From Paenibacillus hemerocallicola (GTDB lineage Bacteria > Bacillota > Bacilli > Paenibacillales > NBRC-103111): a DNA stretch of 64,000 bases. The stretch covers positions 1 to 64,000 of the forward strand of contig NZ_VDCQ01000037.1 of assembly GCF_006265175.1 (NCBI RefSeq), written 5' to 3'. Shown here in pieces: positions 57,449-64,000 of the stretch. Positions within the stretch are counted from its first letter, which is position 1; each line of letters begins with the position of its first letter. The notes beneath the pieces are model-generated. The model saw only the letters and a list, made by a program, of their open reading frames with translations, ran no database searches and was not told the origin of the DNA. A program made the position numbers and the translations under genes.

Positions 57449-58369
57449 ATGAAGAGACAAACCAAGCTAACGCGGACGGCAGCGGCGGCCATGCTCGTGG
57501 GCATGCTGCTGCTGTCGGCCTGCGGCCAGAAGCCGGAAGATCCGGGAGCTGCTGCGGCAAATTCGCCAAACCCGACAGAAGCGACGACAAAACCGGCTGG
57601 GGAATCACCCAAGCCTGCGGAGCCGGTCAAAGCGGCGACCGGAGCGGACGTATTCGCGAAGACGATGGAAGCTTCCGCCAAGCTGGAAAGCTTTACGGTT
57701 GCCATGAACTCGAAACAGACGATGGAGCAGGCCGGAACAAAAATGGATATCCAGTCCAAAATCGACATGGATTTCATCATGAAGCCGCAAATCTCGTTCA
57801 AGCAAATCATGACGGTGAACATGTCGGGGCAGGATGTCAAGATGGACATGTACTTCACCAAGGACGGCTTCTTCATGAAAGATTCCTCCACAGGTCAATG
57901 GACGAAGCTGCCGAAAGAGCAGATGGATCAGATGATGAGCATGATTTCCGAAGAGCAGCTCGACCCTTCGAAGCAGATGGAGAAGCTGAAGCAGTTCGCG
58001 AACGATTTTACGGTTAGCGAGAGCGGCGGGGATTATGTCGTCAAGCTGTCGGCTACCGGCGAAAAGTTCAACAGCTTCATCAAAAACGAAATCAAAGAAA
58101 GCATGAGCGGCAATCCGCAAATGGGAGCCATGCTCGACCAAAGCATGTCCGCGATGTCCATCAAAACGGTCGAATACGCGTATACCGTGGACAAGAAGAC
58201 GTATAATCCGAAAAGCATGAAAGTAAGCATGGATTTGGAGATGGATATCCAGGGACAAAAGATGCGTATGGTCCAGGATATGGAAGGCACTTATTCGAAC
58301 TATAACAACATCAAAGAAATTACGGTTCCGAAGGAAGCGTTGGAAGCGAAAACCGTCGGGTCGATATAA
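57449..58369 (+). CDS. DUF6612/LppX-like lipoprotein
   Basis: A 306-residue lipoprotein. The signal peptide ends LLLSACGQ with Cys near residue 25, followed by a 40-residue Pro/Ala/Thr linker and a domain beginning ADVFAKTMEASAKLESFTVAMNSKQTME. Repeated Met and Lys positions (SMSGNPQMGAML, DMYFTKDGFFMKDSSTGQW) give the extended beta structure of LolA/LppX-type folds, the pattern of the DUF6612 family common in Bacilli. It sits in the cell envelope; its partner is unknown. GGGAGGAG precedes the ATG. Confidence 0.8.
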   Translation: MKRQTKLTRTAAAAMLVGMLLLSACGQKPEDPGAAAANSPNPTEATTKPAGESPKPAEPVKAATGADVFAKTMEASAKLESFTVAMNSKQTMEQAGTKMDIQSKIDMDFIMKPQISFKQIMTVNMSGQDVKMDMYFTKDGFFMKDSSTGQWTKLPKEQMDQMMSMISEEQLDPSKQMEKLKQFANDFTVSESGGDYVVKLSATGEKFNSFIKNEIKESMSGNPQMGAMLDQSMSAMSIKTVEYAYTVDKKTYNPKSMKVSMDLEMDIQGQKMRMVQDMEGTYSNYNNIKEITVPKEALEAKTVGSI

Positions 58370-58382
58370 GGACTGGATAAAT

Positions 58383-58421
58383 AAAGAGAGCATTGAACTT
58401 TCGTTCATGGCTCTCTTTTTT
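58383..58421 (+). terminator. Terminator after the lipoprotein gene
   Basis: AAGAGAGC and GGCTCTCTT with an inner TGAAC/GTTCA stem form a long hairpin followed by TTTT. Confidence 0.85.
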
Positions 58422-58441
58422 CGTGGCCGCTCCGGACGAGC

Positions 58442-59707
58442 CTAGTGATCGCCGTGAAGCGGAAACGCAATGGTGAAGGTCGTGCCCTTCCATTTCTCGC
58501 TATGCACCTCGATCGTTCCTTGCATTTTGCGAATGATGCTGAACGAGACCATCGTGCCGAGGCCGGTTCCCTTGTCCTTTGTCGAATAATAGGGAGTACC
58601 CAACCGGTTTATTTGCTCCAGGCTCATGCCGATCCCGTTGTCCTTTACGATGAGAACGGCCGACTTTTTAAGCTTCACCAGCTCGAGCTCGAGGAGTCCG
58701 TCCTCGGTCATCGCTTCAATGGCGTTTTTGCCTATATTGATGATCGCCTGGCGCAGCTTGAACTTGTCTCCGTATATAAACAGATCGCGATCCTTGATCG
58801 TAATGTTGATTTCGATATTTTGATAGTTGGCATAGGAATTCAAAATATTGCTCGCATATTGGAGCTCTTGCTCCAGCTCGATGATTTCGTTGTTTTCCGG
58901 ATCCGGCTTGGCGAGGGACAAGTAGTCGGAGATGATTTTCTGTGCACGGTCGAGCTCTTCCAGACAAATTTTCTGGTAATAAGTTTTTTTCTCCTGATTC
59001 AGATCGCCGCTCCCCAGTAATTGAATAAATCCTCTGACCGAGGTCAGGGGATTCCGGATTTCGTGAGCGACCGAAGCCGCAATGTCGCTTATAATTTTTA
59101 TTTTTTCGCTATGCTGCAGCTGCTGTTGGATATAGAAGTTGGCTCTGAAATATTCGGCAGCCCATATGTATAGACCGCAGCAGATGCTTTGTATGACGAT
59201 CAGAAATAAAGTCGAAGCAAAGTTGTTCGTAAATAAGGAGACAATGTTGTTCGTCGCGAGATAGTACGTGATCAGAATAAGCAGCCTCGCCAGAAAGCCA
59301 ACCCCGACAGCGGAAACGATTTTTTGGTAGACCGTGCTCGGTTTGCAATATTTCAAATAATACAAGAGCAGAAGCACGGACGGAATGACGGAGAAGGAAT
59401 ACATTAACGGGTTGGGGGCTCCTTGCAAATAACGATATACAATTAAATCGATAAACAAGAAGATCGTGACGTATATGCCGCCCAATATGGATCCGACGAT
59501 TAAAGGAATAATTCTGAAATCGAAAATCATGCCATTGATCTCGACAGGAAAGGACATCGTACAGATCAGCGTCACCGAGAACAAGAGGAATACGAGTAGA
59601 TTGAAGACGAAAGGCTTCCTTTCGATTTTCAGCAAATGCGGGTAAAACACGATGGGGAAAAGAATGAAAAAAAGATTGAGCAGGAAATCTTTTAAATAAG
59701 CTAACAT
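58442..59707 (-). CDS. Sporulation-type sensor histidine kinase (KinB-like)
   Basis: A 421-residue kinase. Residues 1-190 hold about six membrane helices of the 5TM-LYT kind (FPIVFYPHLL, DFRIIPLIVGSILGGIYVTIFLFIDLIVYRYL). The H-box is SVAHEIRNPLTSVRGFIQLL with the phospho-acceptor His, and the ATPase motifs are NIGKNAIEAM, DNGIGMS and GTGLGTMVSFSI. The layout matches KinB, which feeds the Spo0A phosphorelay. Orphan kinase: no response regulator adjoins it. AGGGGGAG precedes the ATG and a minus-strand promoter is visible. Confidence 0.9.
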   Translation of the reverse strand: MLAYLKDFLLNLFFILFPIVFYPHLLKIERKPFVFNLLVFLLFSVTLICTMSFPVEINGMIFDFRIIPLIVGSILGGIYVTIFLFIDLIVYRYLQGAPNPLMYSFSVIPSVLLLLYYLKYCKPSTVYQKIVSAVGVGFLARLLILITYYLATNNIVSLFTNNFASTLFLIVIQSICCGLYIWAAEYFRANFYIQQQLQHSEKIKIISDIAASVAHEIRNPLTSVRGFIQLLGSGDLNQEKKTYYQKICLEELDRAQKIISDYLSLAKPDPENNEIIELEQELQYASNILNSYANYQNIEINITIKDRDLFIYGDKFKLRQAIINIGKNAIEAMTEDGLLELELVKLKKSAVLIVKDNGIGMSLEQINRLGTPYYSTKDKGTGLGTMVSFSIIRKMQGTIEVHSEKWKGTTFTIAFPLHGDH

Positions 59708-59743
59708 GCTTCTCCCCCTAGAGAGCGAATATACACAAAGCTT

Positions 59744-59771
59744 ATTATAGCAAGAATGTCCATAGAGTAAA
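59744..59771 (-). promoter_or_regulatory. Promoter of the KinB-like gene
   Basis: On the minus strand: TTTACT, 16-bp spacer, perfect TATAAT, about 37 bp before the start codon. Confidence 0.55.
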
Positions 59772-60159
59772 TAAGAAAATGTCAACCGCCCCAACCGTTT
59801 CGAAACCGATCGCCGGTCCGATTTCGGAAAGGGTCGTATCCGTAATTCGTCCCCACGATCTTCGCCATATCGGGGCTGTCGCCCATCGCTCACAAAAATA
59901 TACAAACAACTGCAAAAAACTCTTTCCAATAGCGGGATAATCTGCCAAAATGGAATAGTCCCCGAAACAAACCACGTATGCAACCTGTATCTACAACTCG
60001 ATTTTACATCCGGCGGGGAATGGACAAGCCCGCATCCAGACCGACACATTCGACTATTTACCGCGAAGGAGGGGATTGATACAAAAATAGGCCGTTAACA
60101 GAAACAGAATACCCGGAGCGGAGAGAAACCATCAGACTGAATAAAGGACTGGTGGTTAA
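59772..60159. other. Intergenic region upstream of the heparinase-family gene
   Basis: No gene, RNA or strong promoter was recognised in this stretch. A TTGACA on the minus strand at 59777-59782 has no suitably spaced -10. AAAGGA and GGTGG lie just before the heparinase-family start codon. Confidence 0.4.
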
Positions 60160-63100
60160 ATGAAGCGGTATGATTCCAAACGAACGATACGCTGCTTGGC
60201 CTTGCTCATGGCGATATTGCTCTGTTTCGGCGCGGTTCCGATATTCCCGCAATCCGTAGCCAGAGGGGAGACAGCTCAACTGCTTAACGGGGGATTCGAG
60301 GAAATCGCATCCGGACGACCGAAAGATTGGACTTACATTAGCGGCACGGTAGGATCTTCAGCCGAGCAGGTGCTCGCGGGAAGCTCGAGCGTCAAGCTTG
60401 ACGACACTAGCGCAGCTTCCTCTACCGGGCTGCGCAGCGCGAAGATGCCGGTTACGGCGGGCCAGACGTACAATGCCACCGTATTTTCCTACAACACCCA
60501 GGGCGTTTCCGAGCTGTATCTCGAGTTCTGGGATGCGAACAACAATTATACGAAAATTTATACGGGAAGAAATTCGAGCCTGAACCAATGGAGCCAAATC
60601 CAAGTGAGCGGCGTGGCGCCGGAAGGAACCGTCTATGCGAGTTTGCGGCTGTATTTGCATGTGGCCAATATCGGGACCGCATATTTCGACGATGCCGCAT
60701 TCGAGCAAGTATTGACCGGTCCCCAGCCGACTTTATTGAACGGCGGCCTGGAGCAGCTCGAGAACGGACGGCCGAAATATTGGACATTGCCCGCATCGGC
60801 CCAGTCCAGCACGGAGCAGAAGCGGTCCGGGTCCTACAGCGTCCGGATCGACGATCCGACCAGCACGGCCGGCGTTACGGTTCGCAGCAATAAAATCGCG
60901 GTTACGCCGGGTCTGAAGTATGACGCCTCGGTATGGTCGTACAATTTGCAGGGCATCTCGCAGCTATATGTCGAATTTTGGGATGCAAACAACAACTATA
61001 CGACGATCTTGACGGCAAACAACAATACGCTGAATGCATGGACGCCGATTCGGATTAAAGGCGTGGCGCCGGAAGGAACGGCATACGCTACGGTCAGATT
61101 CTATTTGCACAGCGCGAATATCGGGACCGCATATTTCGACGATGCCGAGTTCTTCGAGGCCCCGCCCGATCCCGTGGCGAACCTGAACAACGGCAGCTTC
61201 GAAAGGCAAGAACAAAATAAGCCGGTCGGCTGGAGCGAGACGAACGGTTCGATCGAGCTCTCCACAGACGTTGCCAGGGACGGAGCGAATAGCGTAAAAA
61301 TCGCGCATACGGGCAGCGGCGCTTCGCCAGGCTTGCTCAGCCAGCCGATTATAGTTACTCCGGGATCGGAATATGCAGCCTCCGTATATACCTATACGTA
61401 TGTGCAGCAAGGAGCTTCCGTTTTGCAATTGGATTTTCTGAATGAGTTCGGCTCGACGGTAGGTTCCGTAACGTATGAGGATAACGCTTACAACGGATGG
61501 AGGCTGCTAACGGCAAGCGGCATGGCGCCTGCCGGCGCGACAACCGCGCGATTAAAGCTTGCGATGAAGCCGGACCAGGCGGGAACCGCTTATTTCGACG
61601 AAGTCCGGTTCGAGCGTGCGGATACCGCAGCGGGAAAGAAGACGCGGACAACCTACTATACGCCGGAGAAGGTCGCCGCCGCGAGACAAAACGTGCAGCT
61701 ATACAACTGGGCGCAAAGCTTGCGTGACGGAGCGGTAGCCAAAGCGGACAAATATTTGGCCAAAGGGAACGAATTTCTATGGAATATCGTGACAGGGCCC
61801 GATTTGCCGCGAAGCTACGGGGTGAACCAGACGCTCGGCAGCCCGATCACCGGCAGGGCGATCGATCAATACGGCAATTATCCGTACAAGGCCGAGCCGT
61901 TGAACGAGCCGTGGAAGATAGTGGACCCGAGCAGCGGTTACAAGTTTCCGACCAACGATTTCGGAGCGTATTACCGCAGCGGGCTCGACGAGCATGGCAT
62001 TTTCCAACCCGATTTGGCGGATCGCGGTTTGCTGGTCAATACGCTGTATCCGGAGAAAGGACCGACGTGGGGCGTAGACGACGGTTTCGGATGGGTGGAT
62101 GACAATGGCAATCGGTATACGTTCGTCGCCTACTATACGCATTGGTTCGTCTGGTACAGCTCAGGTATGATTCAGGATTCGATTCAAGCGTTGCGCGATG
62201 CTTACCTGTATACGGGAGATGCGAAATATGCGAGAGCGGGAGCATTGCTGCTTGACCGCATTGCGGATGTATATCCCGCAATGGATACGATGCTACACGA
62301 TAAAACCATTTATTTGAATTCACATGGCGGCACCGGCCACGGCAAGGCTGTCGGTTCGATTTGGGAGACGGCCTTGGTGAAAGCGTTCATTTCCGCCTAT
62401 GACGCCTTCTACCCGGTTATGGACGATTCGCAGCTGACGCAATTTTTGGACGGCAAGGCCAGTCAGTTCCGCTTGACGAACAGCAAAGGGACAGGCTCGG
62501 CCATACGCAGAAATATCGAGGACGGCATTATCCGGCAAGTGTATCCGGCAGTAAAGGCGGCGCAAATCCGCGGCAACGACGGGATGCATCAGAGCGCTCT
62601 GGCGATGGCTGCCGTCGTGTACGACTCGCTGCCGGAAACGAAGGAGTGGCTCGACTTTACATTCCAGACCGGAGGCAATACGTCGAATCCTCCTGGCGTG
62701 ACGGGCGGCAATATTTTGAATTCGCTCATAAGCGCCGTCGACCGCGACGGTAACGGCAACGAGGCCGCGCCGGGTTACAATGCCTTATGGCTGTCCAATC
62801 ATCAGCTCACCGCGGACATTCTTGAGGGCTATGACCTGTATCCGGAGTCGGATTTGTACGAGAACGTCAAATTCCGGAAAATGTTTTCCGCCTTTTATCC
62901 GCTCACCTTAAGCGAGAAGTATACGGCGAATATCGGGGACAACGGCTCGACCGGTAACCCGGGTATATCGCTTAAATTGGCGGATATGGTCAAGGCGTTC
63001 GACAAATTCGGCGATCCGATCTATGCGCAGCTCGCGTATTTCCTTAACGGCAATCGCGCGGACGGGATCCATTTGGACGTTTTTACGGTGAATCCGAATG

Positions 63101-64000
63101 ATATCGCGGAGAGGATCCGAAGCGTGATCGCCGAGCACGGACCGCTCGATTTGGATACCGTGAATATGACCGGTTACGGCTTCGCGGCATTGCGCGACGG
63201 GAAAAACGTATTCAACAGCTTCGGGTTGTCCTATGCGTTCCCAGCGATGGAAATTGCCGAGCAAAACACGGAAGCGAAGCTGTTCGAAGCGTCGGGCACG
63301 ATTCAATTGGAAGCCAATGCGCCAGCCGGAATGATCGCCTTCAACTTCCAGGTGCCTAAAACGGACGATTATGAAATCGACCTGCTGCCGTTCCGGGCGC
63401 CGACATACGGGATTTACCGCATTTCGATCGACGGCGTTCCGATCAAAGAGTTGGACTTCTACGGCTCGAATACGAACACGTTCGACGTACTCGGTCAAAT
63501 GCAGCTATCCGCGGGAACCCATGAAATCCGCTTCGAGGGCATAGGCAAAAACGCGTCCGCGGGCAATTACAAGATGGGCGTCCGCAGCTTGAATTTGCTT
63601 GACGAGCAGGCGCGCGAAATGAGAGATAATGCGGGACCGCAAGGCAATATGCTGCGCGATTTCTGGATGTACTACGGCAGGAACTCCGGTCATGGACACC
63701 GCGATACGCTCAATCTCGGCCTGCATGCCTTCGGACTCGATCTGTCCCCGGACTTGGGCTATCCGGAGTTTGCCGACAGCATAGATATGCATCGCGCCCA
63801 GTGGGTTGTCAATACGATCAGCCATAATACGGTCGTAGTCGATAAGAAGAAGCAAGCGGGTCAGTGGGTGGCCGATCCGAAGCACTTCGACGACGGCGGC
63901 ATGGTGCAGCTGATCGATGTCGAAGCGCCGAAGGTGTATCCGCAGACGGAGCTGTACAAGCGGACGACCGCCATGATCAAGATCGACGAAGCGAACTCGT
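60160..64000 (+). CDS. Secreted heparinase II/III-family polysaccharide lyase with three N-terminal CBM-like modules (partial)
   Basis: The frame is open from an ATG to the window edge, giving 1280 residues without a stop. A signal peptide (LALLMAILLCFGAVPIF) leads to three tandem modules of about 140 residues, each opening LLNGGFE- or LNNGSFE-like and closing GTAYFDD- or GTAYFDE-like; these are CBM_4_9/CBM22-type jelly-roll patterns. After about residue 495 comes an alpha-barrel part (YYTHWFVWYSSGMIQDSIQALRDAY, NSHGGTGHGKAVG) and then RNSGHGHRDTLNLGLHAFGLDL with VVNTISHNTVVVDKKKQ, the catalytic and beta-sandwich signature of heparinase II/III. It probably cleaves an acidic plant or animal glycan by elimination. 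The end lies outside the window. Confidence 0.88.
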   Translation, partial: MKRYDSKRTIRCLALLMAILLCFGAVPIFPQSVARGETAQLLNGGFEEIASGRPKDWTYISGTVGSSAEQVLAGSSSVKLDDTSAASSTGLRSAKMPVTAGQTYNATVFSYNTQGVSELYLEFWDANNNYTKIYTGRNSSLNQWSQIQVSGVAPEGTVYASLRLYLHVANIGTAYFDDAAFEQVLTGPQPTLLNGGLEQLENGRPKYWTLPASAQSSTEQKRSGSYSVRIDDPTSTAGVTVRSNKIAVTPGLKYDASVWSYNLQGISQLYVEFWDANNNYTTILTANNNTLNAWTPIRIKGVAPEGTAYATVRFYLHSANIGTAYFDDAEFFEAPPDPVANLNNGSFERQEQNKPVGWSETNGSIELSTDVARDGANSVKIAHTGSGASPGLLSQPIIVTPGSEYAASVYTYTYVQQGASVLQLDFLNEFGSTVGSVTYEDNAYNGWRLLTASGMAPAGATTARLKLAMKPDQAGTAYFDEVRFERADTAAGKKTRTTYYTPEKVAAARQNVQLYNWAQSLRDGAVAKADKYLAKGNEFLWNIVTGPDLPRSYGVNQTLGSPITGRAIDQYGNYPYKAEPLNEPWKIVDPSSGYKFPTNDFGAYYRSGLDEHGIFQPDLADRGLLVNTLYPEKGPTWGVDDGFGWVDDNGNRYTFVAYYTHWFVWYSSGMIQDSIQALRDAYLYTGDAKYARAGALLLDRIADVYPAMDTMLHDKTIYLNSHGGTGHGKAVGSIWETALVKAFISAYDAFYPVMDDSQLTQFLDGKASQFRLTNSKGTGSAIRRNIEDGIIRQVYPAVKAAQIRGNDGMHQSALAMAAVVYDSLPETKEWLDFTFQTGGNTSNPPGVTGGNILNSLISAVDRDGNGNEAAPGYNALWLSNHQLTADILEGYDLYPESDLYENVKFRKMFSAFYPLTLSEKYTANIGDNGSTGNPGISLKLADMVKAFDKFGDPIYAQLAYFLNGNRADGIHLDVFTVNPNDIAERIRSVIAEHGPLDLDTVNMTGYGFAALRDGKNVFNSFGLSYAFPAMEIAEQNTEAKLFEASGTIQLEANAPAGMIAFNFQVPKTDDYEIDLLPFRAPTYGIYRISIDGVPIKELDFYGSNTNTFDVLGQMQLSAGTHEIRFEGIGKNASAGNYKMGVRSLNLLDEQAREMRDNAGPQGNMLRDFWMYYGRNSGHGHRDTLNLGLHAFGLDLSPDLGYPEFADSIDMHRAQWVVNTISHNTVVVDKKKQAGQWVADPKHFDDGGMVQLIDVEAPKVYPQTELYKRTTAMIKIDEANS

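Noticed and set aside
59777-59782. Perfect TTGACA on the minus strand upstream of the KinB-like gene
   Set aside because: The nearest TATAAT is 28 bp away, too far; TTTACT at 16 bp from the same TATAAT is the better -35.

Overview
The window looks like chromosome from a spore-forming Firmicute of the Paenibacillaceae (Paenibacillus/Cohnella type). This is inferred from moderately high GC, strong AGGAGG-type ribosome binding sites, frequent GTG/TTG starts, Bacillus-type gene orders (glnQHMP, a YvgK-like regulator beside modAB, glnKL, ypsA) and a KinB-like sensor kinase. No rRNA, tRNA, CRISPR array, prophage or intact insertion sequence was found. Genes are dense and mostly on the plus strand in short operons.

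Layout. 1-2.4 kb: end of an iron ABC importer operon. 2.6-4.6 kb: a DUF457 membrane hydrolase and nagA. 4.9-7.5 kb: a compact ribosomal-peptide cluster, made of a precursor with four TTxxxxEE modules, an ATP-grasp ligase and a PqqD-like/M50 membrane protease. This reads as a plesiocin-type graspetide (omega-ester peptide) system and is the most interesting locus. 7.5-13.2 kb: a divergent regulator facing an M20 amidohydrolase, a CapA-like phosphoesterase and a ceramidase-like hydrolase, with dyad operators between them. 13.2-13.4 kb: a MITE-like hairpin element, with a second copy near 38.8 kb. 13.7-16 kb: small and hypothetical genes. 16-21.4 kb: glnQHMP followed directly by the glnKL two-component system. 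21.6-26.1 kb: serine hydrolase, nitrilase-family, VOC, metallo-beta-lactamase-fold, Dabb and GNAT proteins. 26.2-27.2 kb: a protein with the GNQAVxRLL leader motif of eCIS-associated/polymorphic-toxin proteins.

28-37 kb: a serine hydrolase, then a divergent intergenic region. One side carries a c-di-AMP (ydaO-type) riboswitch ahead of a 55-residue gene. The other carries a promoter plus terminator that define an unexplained leader or small RNA. After it come ypsA, a TraX protein, a sugar oxidoreductase/isomerase pair, membrane proteins, and a TetR/flavin monooxygenase pair under a clear promoter-operator. 37-47 kb: small genes, a VapBC-like pair with a degenerate toxin active site, a MetF-like protein, a CatE-like dioxygenase, pepT, and a LysR/quinone-oxidoreductase pair. 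47-51.5 kb: molybdate regulator and modAB without modC. 51.6-60 kb: a SNF2 helicase, a YdcF-like protein, a diverged PRPP synthetase, a lipoprotein and a KinB-like kinase. 60.2 kb to the end: a secreted heparinase II/III-family lyase with three N-terminal carbohydrate-binding modules, cut by the window edge.

All calls rest on reading motifs and gene order by eye. No database search was run, so family names are recognitions, and functions beyond family level are inference.
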